The position numbers and the translations under genes are program-made. The notes under the pieces are model-generated. The model was given only the letters and a program-made list of their open reading frames with translations. It did not search any database and was not told the origin of the DNA. Below are positions 1 through 7,913 of a stretch of DNA of 64,000 bases, piece by piece. Position 1 is the stretch's first letter; each line of letters opens with the position of its first letter. Source of the DNA: Microbacteriaceae bacterium (GTDB taxonomy: Bacteria > Actinomycetota > Actinomycetes > Actinomycetales > Microbacteriaceae); the NCBI GenBank assembly GCA_019639055.1, contig JAHBSP010000007.1:37112-101111 (forward strand), in the 5' to 3' direction.

Positions 1-299
1 ATGTCAATTTCGGCGGCCCCATCTGCTATCGCTTGCTTAGTTTCGGCAACTTTGCCGGCAGTGTTCGCGGTGCCGTGGGGGAAGCCAACCACTGTAATAA
101 CTTTGGTATCAATATCTGCTGCCAGCTCATTCACATAGGTGACATCGCTGGAGCGCACACAGAGGGCACCAATGTTGTAGGGCTTGAGTTTGAGCACCTC
201 ATCGGTGAGTTCCTCGCGGGTGATATTTGGTTTCAAAATCGCGTGGTCAATCATGTCGGCTACGGTTTTGTAAGTTGGAAGGCTTTTTTCGCTGTTCAC
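1..299 (-). CDS. deoC: deoxyribose-phosphate aldolase, N-terminal part (cut by window edge)
   Basis: Only the first 99 codons lie in the window; the gene runs off the left edge. Reverse translation from a GTG at 299 gives IDHAILKP near residue 15, GALCVRSSD near 44 and VVGFPHGTAN near 68, followed by KVAETKQAI and AEIDM. These are the conserved blocks of the DeoC class I aldolase family, which cleaves 2-deoxyribose 5-phosphate to glyceraldehyde 3-phosphate and acetaldehyde. The Schiff-base lysine lies beyond the edge and cannot be checked. A weak AGGA precedes the GTG. It follows the homocysteine methyltransferase by 28 bases on the same strand, so it may be the distal gene of that operon. 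Confidence 0.88.
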   Translation of the reverse strand, partial: MNSEKSLPTYKTVADMIDHAILKPNITREELTDEVLKLKPYNIGALCVRSSDVTYVNELAADIDTKVITVVGFPHGTANTAGKVAETKQAIADGAAEID

Positions 300-327
300 G
301 GGTTCAATCCTACGCTGAGTCGCTTCG

Positions 328-1248
328 CTAGAGCGTGATCTGGTTCCATTCAGCAACGATTTTGGATATGTGCGAAATTTCGCCTGGATCTACTCGGCAG
401 CATCCGCCGATTGCGGTGATTCCTAAGTGCAGCCATTCTTCCACCAGATTTCCGGGGATGTCTGGAGCGCCAACCCAAGTATGGTTCTTAGCGTCCCAAA
501 GTTCCCCGGAGTTCGGGTATGCGATAAACGGTTTGTCGGTAACTTTCCTGGCTGCAATGAGTGCGCCAGTAACCTCGGCAGGGTAAGAACAGTTAATCCC
601 GATAGCAACAACGCGATCACTGGTTGCAGCTAACTCAAAAGCATTTTCTAGTGATTCTCCGGTTGGTAGCCGGCCGCTATTGACCGTCACAGAAATCCAG
701 GCGGGTGTATCCAACTGATCAAGAGCATCCACAATGCCGCCGATTTCGGCGATTGCCGGAATTGTTTCCACTGCGAAAAGATCCGGTCCAGCGGAAGCGA
801 GCACGCGCATCCGTTCCAAATGCCAATCACGAAGCTCTGTGGCACTTAGACCGTAGTCACCACGATATTCGCTACCGTCCGCAAGCATTGCGCCGTAGGG
901 GCCAACTGAGGCTGCTACTAGCCCACTTCCGTGTTCGTCACGAGCCTCGCGAGCCAACTGCACACTTAGTCGCATAAGCTTTTCGGTTTGCTCTCTAGAG
1001 AATCCGGCAGCCGCGAAGCCTTCAAATGAGGCCTGGTAGGAGGCAGAAATTCCGATCCGGGCACCCGCGCGGTAGTAATCAAGGTGGGCTTGGCGTATGG
1101 CATCAGGACTTTCAACCAGGGCAGTTGCAGACCACATTGGATTATTGACATCAATTCCGCGCTGCTCTAGAAGTGTGCCCATTCCGCCGTCGAGCACGAA
1201 AGGGTCAGCGTTTAGGAAATCTTTTATTTTTTCAATTGATGCACTCAT
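328..1248 (-). CDS. mmuM: homocysteine S-methyltransferase (MmuM type)
   Basis: 306 residues, the normal length for the single-domain betaine/S-methylmethionine-homocysteine methyltransferase family. The barrel opens with LDGGMGTLLEQRG (residues 19-31). The three zinc-ligand cysteines are Cys220 in GINCSYP and Cys283-Cys284 in GGCCRVDP. The expected reaction is transfer of a methyl group from S-methylmethionine or S-adenosylmethionine to homocysteine, giving methionine in the cytoplasm. The methyl donor cannot be told from sequence. The gene starts 6 bases after the M20 peptidase stop and probably shares its transcript. Confidence 0.9.
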   Translation of the reverse strand: MSASIEKIKDFLNADPFVLDGGMGTLLEQRGIDVNNPMWSATALVESPDAIRQAHLDYYRAGARIGISASYQASFEGFAAAGFSREQTEKLMRLSVQLAREARDEHGSGLVAASVGPYGAMLADGSEYRGDYGLSATELRDWHLERMRVLASAGPDLFAVETIPAIAEIGGIVDALDQLDTPAWISVTVNSGRLPTGESLENAFELAATSDRVVAIGINCSYPAEVTGALIAARKVTDKPFIAYPNSGELWDAKNHTWVGAPDIPGNLVEEWLHLGITAIGGCCRVDPGEISHISKIVAEWNQITL

Positions 1249-1254
1249 GGTTAC

Positions 1255-2580
1255 CTAAAGTTTCGAAATAAAGGTTTTGAAAAACTCTACAGCGCGAAGC
1301 CAATGGTCCACACGCACCTGCTCATTCTTGGCGTGCATAGTTGCTCTTTCAGCAGCGGAAAGAATCAGCGGGGAGAAGCGGTACACGGCATTACAAATTT
1401 CAGAAAAGAACCTAGAGTCTGTGGCACCAACCACAAGGTATGGGGTCACAACAGCTTCAGGAAAAACTTCCGCAACCGTGGATTCGAGGGTGCGCCAATC
1501 TTTGGAGGTAGTGGATGAAATAACCGAAGCTTCTGAGCGATTAATTTCCTCAATTTTCACTCCCTTATCGCTGATTACTTTGCGAAGGTGTGCAAGAACA
1601 TCATCCCCGGTATCTCCCGGGTTGAGTCGCACATTCAGGATCGCTTCGGCCTTCTCAGCGAGCGCATTATGGGCGAGACCGGCGTTTATCATCGTGCAGA
1701 CAATGGTGGTGCGAATCATGGCTGCGGACTCGTTGGTAGATTTTGCGAGCGCCGAAATAATCAGTGGACGAGTTATTGGTAGTCCTTTGGCGGCAATTTT
1801 TAGTACACCTGAGTCTGCTGCGGCTCCAAGTTTTTTCACCATATCTTCAACAGGTTTGGGAAGACCAGCAGGCATTGGATGTTTGTTAATTTGAAGAATT
1901 GCTTTTGAAATGCGGTCAGTCGTGGTTGATTTTGGTGGTGTGGATGCGTGCCCGCCCTGCTGTTCGATGCTGAGCTTTATGGTCATCAGCCCACGTTCTG
2001 CCACACCAATTACAGCAACCGGTTTATTGACTCCCGAGAATCCTTCTTCGGCAACTGCGCCACCCTCGTCAAGGACCATTCGCACATTCACGCCTGCTTC
2101 TTTTAAATGCTTGACCACAGCTTGTGCGCCTCTTCCGAAACTTTCCTCATCGTGTCCGAAAGCTAAATAAATGTCGGTTTGTGGGATGAACCCATCACTT
2201 ACAAGCGATTCCACTGCTTCCAGAATTCCCACCTGGGCACCCTTGTTGTCCATGGTGCCTCGGGCATAGAGCACCGCTTCTGCACCTTCGCCTTCGATAA
2301 CAGGAACAAACGGTGCTCGAAGCCAGCCTTCATCAGTGGCAGGCACAACATCGTAGTGAGCAAGGAGCACTACCGCGCTTTCGGAAGATTTACCTTTCCA
2401 GCGATAGAGCGGAGTATGGTCAAGAATTTTCAGGTCTAATGTTTTACTGAGCTTTGGGTAAAGTTTTGCGACCAGAGTTTGGTATTCAGAAAATTTTGTC
2501 CAGTCTGCTTGATAATCCTCATCCGGGGTGATGGTGGGGATGGCAAGCAGCTGCATGAAACGAGATATTGAATCACTCAC
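1255..2580 (-). CDS. M20 family metallopeptidase (carboxypeptidase S-like)
   Basis: 441 residues from a GTG. The two-zinc M20 core is visible: HYDVVP with His75 and Asp77, GTMDNKG with the bridging Asp111, HDEE with Glu145/146, and a late HAKNE histidine near residue 418. The lid (dimerisation) domain lies around residues 190-350. The length and the order of motifs resemble the carboxypeptidase S/PM20D1 branch more than ArgE or DapE. It would hydrolyse a peptide or N-acyl amino acid in the cytoplasm; the substrate is unknown. It heads the minus-strand operon with mmuM and deoC. A TAGCAT hexamer lies 6 bases before the GTG, with GGAGAA between. Confidence 0.85.
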   Translation of the reverse strand: MSDSISRFMQLLAIPTITPDEDYQADWTKFSEYQTLVAKLYPKLSKTLDLKILDHTPLYRWKGKSSESAVVLLAHYDVVPATDEGWLRAPFVPVIEGEGAEAVLYARGTMDNKGAQVGILEAVESLVSDGFIPQTDIYLAFGHDEESFGRGAQAVVKHLKEAGVNVRMVLDEGGAVAEEGFSGVNKPVAVIGVAERGLMTIKLSIEQQGGHASTPPKSTTTDRISKAILQINKHPMPAGLPKPVEDMVKKLGAAADSGVLKIAAKGLPITRPLIISALAKSTNESAAMIRTTIVCTMINAGLAHNALAEKAEAILNVRLNPGDTGDDVLAHLRKVISDKGVKIEEINRSEASVISSTTSKDWRTLESTVAEVFPEAVVTPYLVVGATDSRFFSEICNAVYRFSPLILSAAERATMHAKNEQVRVDHWLRAVEFFKTFISKL

Positions 2581-2586
2581 TTCTCC

Positions 2587-2592
2587 ATGCTA
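2587..2592 (-). promoter_or_regulatory. -10 hexamer TAGCAT of the M20 peptidase gene
   Basis: On the minus strand TAGCAT is followed by GGAGAA and then the GTG start at 2580. The TANNNT form and 6-base spacing match other starts in this window. The purine-rich spacer could also act as a ribosome binding site if transcription starts further upstream. Confidence 0.45.
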
Positions 2593-2641
2593 ATGCTCTG
2601 CATGCTTTAGTAAGTAGGGATGTGCAGTAGAGTTGCTTTTT

Positions 2642-3865
2642 GTGAAGCTTGGCAAAAACTACTGGTCACTACTGACTTCCTCTTCAATGTCGAATTTGGC
2701 AGACGGTATCGCTGGTGTAGCTATGCCACTTATTGCCATAACCCTTACTAGGGAGCCGGTGCTTATTGCAGGCATTACTGTGATGATTAGACTACCTTGG
2801 CTATTTCTTGCGCTCCCTGTTGGTGCTTGGATTGACCGGATGGACCGACGGAAAGTAATGCTTGTGGCCAATACTTTCCGCGGCTTGCTGATTCTGTTTT
2901 TCTCTTTGCTATTTCTGTTGAATTTGGCAAACATCTGGATTTTTTATGTGATTGCGATCCTTTGGGGCGTTGGAGAACTGTTCTATGACACCGCAGCACA
3001 GTCGCTAATGCCGCAGATAGTTGCCAAAGCTAACCTCGATAAGGCAAACTCTCGCCTATATACGGCAGAAGTTGCGATGAACAACTTTATCGGGCCACCT
3101 CTCGGTGGTTTCCTTGTGGGGCTCGGCGTGATAACAGGTTTTGCCACCCCTGGAGCGATTTGGTTGATTGCTGCCGGGCTGTTACTGCTCATAAAAGGTA
3201 ATTTCAAGGTTAAAAAGACCGGGCCTAAAGCAACAATTTATGCGGATGTGAAAGAGGGCATCCGCTACTTGTTCAGCAATCGCGTGCTCACCAGTTTGGC
3301 TTTTATGACCGGAATATCTAACCTTGCCTCTACCGCATCCGGGTCAATTTTTGTACTTTTCGCTGTCGGCCCTGAATCTGTTATGGGTTTGACTGAAGTG
3401 CAGTTTGGTGCCCTGATTATTACCGGCGGTATCGGAACACTTATAGGTACAGTTGTGGCTCCGTGGCTAACGAAAACACTAGGCAGGCAACTCACACTGG
3501 CAATTGGGGTTTGCACCACTTCGCTGATGGCTGCCATTCCTTTCTTCTCCAAAGAATTTTGGGTTCTGGGTGGCGTGTTTGGATTAGCGGGACTGATGAT
3601 TATGGCCTGGAACGTTATCGTAGTGACACTTCGCCAAAGAATTGTTCCCGCTGAAATGCTCGGACGAATCAACAGCTCCTACCGACTTATCGCTTGGGGG
3701 ACTATGCCACTCGGAGCAATTCTCGGAGGGGTAATTGCACAAATTTTTGGATTGCTTCCCACATTTCTAATCACCGGGATTATCGCGCTCACCCCACTTC
3801 TTTTCCTGCCTTTTATAACGAATAAGGCCATTGATGATGCTGAAGCGGCGGCGGAAACCGATTAG
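2642..3865 (+). CDS. MFS transporter, EntS-like (MFS_3) exporter
   Basis: About 407 residues, mostly hydrophobic, with around twelve predicted membrane segments. The MFS loop-2/3 signature appears as GAWIDRMDRRKVML near residue 60, and the N-terminal helix reads SNLADGIAG, typical of the MFS_3/enterobactin-exporter-like branch. It is probably a proton-driven exporter of a small molecule; the substrate cannot be inferred. Two starts are possible: TTG at 2633 or GTG at 2642. I prefer the GTG because the protein then begins with a short basic stretch and a TAGAGT hexamer sits 8 bases upstream. It diverges from the M20 gene, with about 60 bases shared between them. Confidence 0.8.
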   Translation: MKLGKNYWSLLTSSSMSNLADGIAGVAMPLIAITLTREPVLIAGITVMIRLPWLFLALPVGAWIDRMDRRKVMLVANTFRGLLILFFSLLFLLNLANIWIFYVIAILWGVGELFYDTAAQSLMPQIVAKANLDKANSRLYTAEVAMNNFIGPPLGGFLVGLGVITGFATPGAIWLIAAGLLLLIKGNFKVKKTGPKATIYADVKEGIRYLFSNRVLTSLAFMTGISNLASTASGSIFVLFAVGPESVMGLTEVQFGALIITGGIGTLIGTVVAPWLTKTLGRQLTLAIGVCTTSLMAAIPFFSKEFWVLGGVFGLAGLMIMAWNVIVVTLRQRIVPAEMLGRINSSYRLIAWGTMPLGAILGGVIAQIFGLLPTFLITGIIALTPLLFLPFITNKAIDDAEAAAETD

Positions 3866-3969
3866 TAGGGCTAGAATAGAAATGCACTGCTAGTTCATTC
3901 GAACACCTTCGCCTTAGGCGTTGTTGCTGTACGAGGCAGATTAGGGCAGTGAATCTCAACTCAATTCAA

Positions 3970-3985
3970 GTGCCTATTCTGGCAC
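3970..3985 (+). repeat. small inverted repeat before the SNF2 gene RBS
   Basis: GTGCC and GGCAC flank a six-base loop immediately upstream of AAGGAG and the GTG start at 3998. The preceding stretch 3866-3969 holds no gene. It could be a leader hairpin or an operator; nothing in the sequence decides. Confidence 0.3.
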
Positions 3986-3997
3986 ATAAGGAGAACA

Positions 3998-6121
3998 GTG
4001 GCGCCAGCTACTAATCAAACAAAGAAAAAGACCCGTTACGTCGACAACACCGGCTTACTACCCGTGTTGGCTCGTCATGCTCGCGAACTTGAAAAAGCTG
4101 CAACCAAGGGGAAGCTAAACGCTTCTAACCGCACCCGTTACCTAGTCTTGGCTAGGCTTATGCGCGAAGAGAAGGCGAAAGTTGCCACTCTTGGTGAAGC
4201 TGAAAAAGCAGAAACACTGAAGCGACTGGATGGCCTTGCAGCAATTCTTGCCAAGACCGCAGCACTAGATATTTCGCTAATCACTCTGCTTGAGAGCGCG
4301 GATCCGCTAAGTTCTTCGGCGCAGAAACTACGCCGCGATCTACTGCTTGAAGCAGGCAACGAACTAGCCCCTGATGACCTGATTATTATCGAGGACAAGC
4401 CAGAAACTGATCCACTCGCTGAAAAGCAGGTTGTGCCGCCCTCGGTTGTTAGGCGCGAGCAAGCAAATCCATTTATGCCACCAATTTTTCCACAGAAGAA
4501 GGGTGATGAATCCGGATCCGGCATTCTCGCTAACTGGGAGATGCTAACACCGCTGTACCGCGCATTTGAGATGGGTGCGGGCGGGGGAACTTCCACCATG
4601 TCACTCCCAGACGCTCCAGAAATTGACAGGTTTGCACCTCCGGGCAGGGCTGTTATGAAGCACCAGGCTCAGGTACTAGAGTCTGTTCGCCTAGGACATC
4701 GTGCTTTCCTACTTGCAGACGAGCCTGGACTTGGAAAGACTGCCACTTCACTGCTGTCAGCCTCAGTGGCTGGTGCATACCCGTTCTTAGCAGTAGTGCC
4801 AAATGTTGTAAAAACGAACTGGTTGCGAGAAGCAGAAATATGGACACCAGATCGGAAAGCAACAGTCATCCACGGCGATGGCGATGAAGTAGATGCCTTT
4901 GCAGACATTTTTATCATCAACTACGACATCCTTGACCGTCACTTTGGATGGTTATCCAAGCTCGGTTTCAAAGGCATGGTTATTGATGAGGCACACTTCA
5001 TTAAGAACCGTGATTCGCAGCGCAGCCAGCATGTTTTAGCGCTCGCTGATCACATTCGTGAAACGCAGAGCATCACCGAGGACATTTACGGTAAACCGAA
5101 CCGCCCACTAATGATTGCTCTCACCGGTACACCCCTTATCAACGATGTTGAAGACTTTGGCCCAATCTGGCAGTTCCTTGGCTGGATTGACGAGAAGAAG
5201 CCAAAAACTAAGCTTATGCACGCACTCGAAGAAAACGGACTAACCCCAGCAGACCGTGGGTTCCTTCCTGAGGCTCGTAAAACAGTTATTGAACTGGGAA
5301 TCGTGCGACGCAAGAAGATTGACGTTGCTAAGGATATTCCGGCAAGACAGGTCGCCGATATGCCGGTTGAGCTTGAGGGCGAACTGGGCCGTTCAATCGT
5401 TCAGGCTGAGCTTGAACTGGCTGCCCGACTAAACGCTAAATTCCAGAAACTGCGCGCAGCCCAGCCGGATGCCGATATTGAGGCGCTAATTCTGCAGGTT
5501 GCAGACAGCGAGCTGGAGGATTCCCGAGCAGCGGGGGACGGTCAAAACGTTTTCGCACTCATGCGCAAGATCGGTCAAGCAAAGGCAGAGTTGGCAGCGG
5601 ACTACACCGCTCAACTTGCCAGAAGCGTCGGCAAGGTGGTTTTCTTCGCAAAACACATCGACGTCATGGATATTGCTGAAGATGTACTTGCGAAACGAGG
5701 ATTGAAAACGATTTCGATCCGCGGAGATCAAACTCCGAAGCAGCGTCAAAGTCAGATTGATGAATTTCTCAACGATCCTGAAGTTTCGGTTGCGGTATGT
5801 TCGCTAACCGCTGCTGGCGTAGGCCTAAACCTACAGGTCGCATCCAACGTTGTTCTGGCAGAACTTTCCTGGACCGCGGCTGAGCAGGAGCAGGCTATCG
5901 ACCGCGTGCACCGTATTGGCCAGGAAGAGCCGGTTACTGCTTGGCGCATCCTCGCATCGCAAACCATCGACGTGAAGATTGCCGAACTCATTGACTCCAA
6001 GGCTGGACTAGCCGCTAGAGCGCTAGACGGTGCCCAGTTCGATAAGGAAGAGTCCGGCTCGGTTCAGAGGGATGCGCTAGCTGCAGTTCTTCGGGATACG
6101 CTCGGCTTAACCAAACGTTGA
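3998..6121 (+). CDS. SNF2/Swi2-family DEAD/DEAH-box helicase-like ATPase
   Basis: 707 residues from a GTG preceded by AAGGAG. Residues 1-220 form a charged, partly helical N-terminal region with no recognisable domain. Walker A is DEPGLGKT (241-248), motif II is DEAH (330-333), motif III is ALTGTP, and the C-terminal RecA lobe carries QAIDRVHRIGQ, the hallmark SNF2 motif VI. Such proteins are double-stranded DNA translocases that remodel protein-DNA complexes. No methylase, nuclease or phage gene is adjacent, so a role in restriction or defence is not supported by context. The next gene, pit, is 56 bases downstream. The DNA substrate and partner are unknown. Confidence 0.88.
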   Translation: MAPATNQTKKKTRYVDNTGLLPVLARHARELEKAATKGKLNASNRTRYLVLARLMREEKAKVATLGEAEKAETLKRLDGLAAILAKTAALDISLITLLESADPLSSSAQKLRRDLLLEAGNELAPDDLIIIEDKPETDPLAEKQVVPPSVVRREQANPFMPPIFPQKKGDESGSGILANWEMLTPLYRAFEMGAGGGTSTMSLPDAPEIDRFAPPGRAVMKHQAQVLESVRLGHRAFLLADEPGLGKTATSLLSASVAGAYPFLAVVPNVVKTNWLREAEIWTPDRKATVIHGDGDEVDAFADIFIINYDILDRHFGWLSKLGFKGMVIDEAHFIKNRDSQRSQHVLALADHIRETQSITEDIYGKPNRPLMIALTGTPLINDVEDFGPIWQFLGWIDEKKPKTKLMHALEENGLTPADRGFLPEARKTVIELGIVRRKKIDVAKDIPARQVADMPVELEGELGRSIVQAELELAARLNAKFQKLRAAQPDADIEALILQVADSELEDSRAAGDGQNVFALMRKIGQAKAELAADYTAQLARSVGKVVFFAKHIDVMDIAEDVLAKRGLKTISIRGDQTPKQRQSQIDEFLNDPEVSVAVCSLTAAGVGLNLQVASNVVLAELSWTAAEQEQAIDRVHRIGQEEPVTAWRILASQTIDVKIAELIDSKAGLAARALDGAQFDKEESGSVQRDALAAVLRDTLGLTKR

Positions 6122-6177
6122 ATTACTAGTAAGTTAAATTTGGTAGAACATTTGCCCGATAAGTCGGAAGTTGAATA

Positions 6178-7542
6178 TTGAACGAAATATATTTTCTTGT
6201 CGTTGCAGTTATTGCACTAGCACTCTTCTTTGACTTTACAAACGGATTTCATGACACCGCCAACGCCATGGCTACCCCAATTGCCACCGGAGCACTCAAA
6301 CCGAAAACTGCGGTCACGATTGCAGCAATTCTTAACCTGGTTGGTGCTTTCATATCGGTTGAAGTGGCAAAGACAATTTCAGGTGGTTTAATCAATGAAG
6401 ATCCTTCCGGTGGTGGTGTACTTATCCATCCCGGATTTATTTTTGCCGGACTAATTGGTGCAATAGTTTGGAACCTGCTTACCTGGCTACTTGGCTTACC
6501 TTCCAGCTCCTCGCACGCTCTTTTCGGTGGGCTTATCGGTGCTGCGTTGGTTGGCGCAGGATTTAGTTCCGTCAATTACGATGTACTACTTGCAAAAATC
6601 ATTATTCCTGCAGTGCTTGCGCCAACAATAGCTGGCCTAGGAGCGTTCCTAGCTACCAGAATCGCATACAAAATTACTCGCCGTTTCGACTCTCGCCCGG
6701 ACGGTCGCGGAGGCTTCCGCTGGGGGCAGATTTTTTCATCCTCCTTCCTAGCGCTATCTCACGGAACTAACGACGCACAGAAAGTTATGGGTGTTATTAC
6801 TCTTGCCCTAGTTTCAGCAGGGATGCAGGAGCCCGGCACTGACCCGCAGTTCTGGGTGATTCTTAGCTGTGCACTTGCGATAGCGCTTGGAACATACTCT
6901 GGTGGATGGAGAATTATTCGCACACTAGGTTCTGGACTTACAGAGGTTAAACCAGCTCAGGGATTCGCTGCTGAGGTGACCAGTGCTACAACAGTTTTGG
7001 TATCTAGCCACTTTGGTTTCGCGCTCTCAACCACACAGGTAGCATCCGGAAGTATTATCGGCTCTGGGCTTGGTCGTCGCGGTTCGAAAGTGAAATGGCG
7101 CACAGCAGGTCGTATCGGAATCGCTTGGCTGATGACCCTTCCAGCTGCCGGAATTGTAGGGGCGCTAGCAGCCTGGGTTGCTCACTTCGGTCTCATTGGG
7201 TACATAATCGACACCTTTGTTGGCATGATAATCATCCTCGGTATTTGGTTGTGGTCGCGCAAGCAGAAAGTCAACCACGAGAATGCCGTAAGTGGGGTTG
7301 CGGCAAGTGCCAAGGTCGTCAAGATTAAGAAGAACATCAAGCCTCTTGAACCACGTCGCGCTAAAAAGGCCCGCAAGGTTGCTAAGGCTCGCAAGAAGGA
7401 AAAGGAAGCAAAAGCTGCTGCAAAACTTCGCGAAGAGATGCTCAAAACAGCGGAGATAGAAAAGATCGAAGCGAAGAAAAAGGCGAAGCAAGATTCTAAG
7501 AAAAAGAAATCCAAGAAAAAAGGGAAAGGGGCTAAGAAATGA
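6178..7542 (+). CDS. pit: low-affinity inorganic phosphate transporter, Pit family, with long lysine-rich tail
   Basis: 454 residues from a TTG, with GGAAG upstream. The two PHO-4 repeats are clear: GFHDTANAMA (about 23-32) and SHGTNDAQKVMG (about 194-205), with PSSSSHAL between them. It would import phosphate (usually as a metal-phosphate complex) with protons or sodium across the cytoplasmic membrane. Residues 362-454 are a hydrophilic cytosolic tail in which about one third of residues are lysine, ending in runs of lysine; this is not part of the transport fold. The stop codon overlaps the ATG of the next small membrane gene by four bases (ATGA), indicating translational coupling. Confidence 0.92.
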   Translation: MNEIYFLVVAVIALALFFDFTNGFHDTANAMATPIATGALKPKTAVTIAAILNLVGAFISVEVAKTISGGLINEDPSGGGVLIHPGFIFAGLIGAIVWNLLTWLLGLPSSSSHALFGGLIGAALVGAGFSSVNYDVLLAKIIIPAVLAPTIAGLGAFLATRIAYKITRRFDSRPDGRGGFRWGQIFSSSFLALSHGTNDAQKVMGVITLALVSAGMQEPGTDPQFWVILSCALAIALGTYSGGWRIIRTLGSGLTEVKPAQGFAAEVTSATTVLVSSHFGFALSTTQVASGSIIGSGLGRRGSKVKWRTAGRIGIAWLMTLPAAGIVGALAAWVAHFGLIGYIIDTFVGMIIILGIWLWSRKQKVNHENAVSGVAASAKVVKIKKNIKPLEPRRAKKARKVAKARKKEKEAKAAAKLREEMLKTAEIEKIEAKKKAKQDSKKKKSKKKGKGAKK

Positions 7543-7874
7543 TTGACTGGTCACTATTCCCGCTGGTAACTGTGGTTAGCATCGGTGTCGCGGTGCTACT
7601 GGTAGTAATTTTTTCGATTGGAATCCGTTTGCTTGCCAGCGCCGGCTATGCACTCGCTGTTGAGCCAAAAGAGTTTACAGACCAGATCACTCTCCCCGAT
7701 GAGGAAGAGCTAAAAGCTGCCAAGAAAATGAAAAAGAAGCTACAAAAGCAGCTCTCTGATGCAGAACGTCGACTCTATGTTGCAGGTGCTATATGTTGCT
7801 TTGTTTTGGCGGCAGCAATCATTATTAGCGGTTTACTGTTGTTATTAGGGGTAGACAAGCACCTGTTTGGCTAA
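7539..7874 (+). CDS. small two-helix membrane protein coupled to pit (unknown function)
   Basis: 111 residues. There are two hydrophobic segments (about residues 8-38 and 85-107), separated by a highly charged, probably coiled-coil stretch rich in Glu, Lys and Gln around residues 45-80. I do not recognise a family. The start overlaps the pit stop by four bases, so the two are made together, and the charged linker could face the lysine-rich Pit tail. An accessory role to phosphate transport is inference from coupling only. The gap to the convergent oligopeptidase gene is 39 bases and contains no clear terminator. Confidence 0.7.
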   Translation: MIDWSLFPLVTVVSIGVAVLLVVIFSIGIRLLASAGYALAVEPKEFTDQITLPDEEELKAAKKMKKKLQKQLSDAERRLYVAGAICCFVLAAAIIISGLLLLLGVDKHLFG

Positions 7875-7913
7875 AGACTTGGTTTCTTAGAGTTCCTTGT
7901 AGCTCTAGCTGTT

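Noticed and set aside
3893..3915. LexA-like half sites upstream of the SNF2 gene
   Set aside because: A single CGAAC is present, but no correctly spaced partner follows.
7165..7554. Minus-strand open frame opposite the Pit tail, rich in Leu and Phe
   Set aside because: Its composition is a direct result of the lysine-rich AAG/AAA codons on the plus strand; it has no start context.
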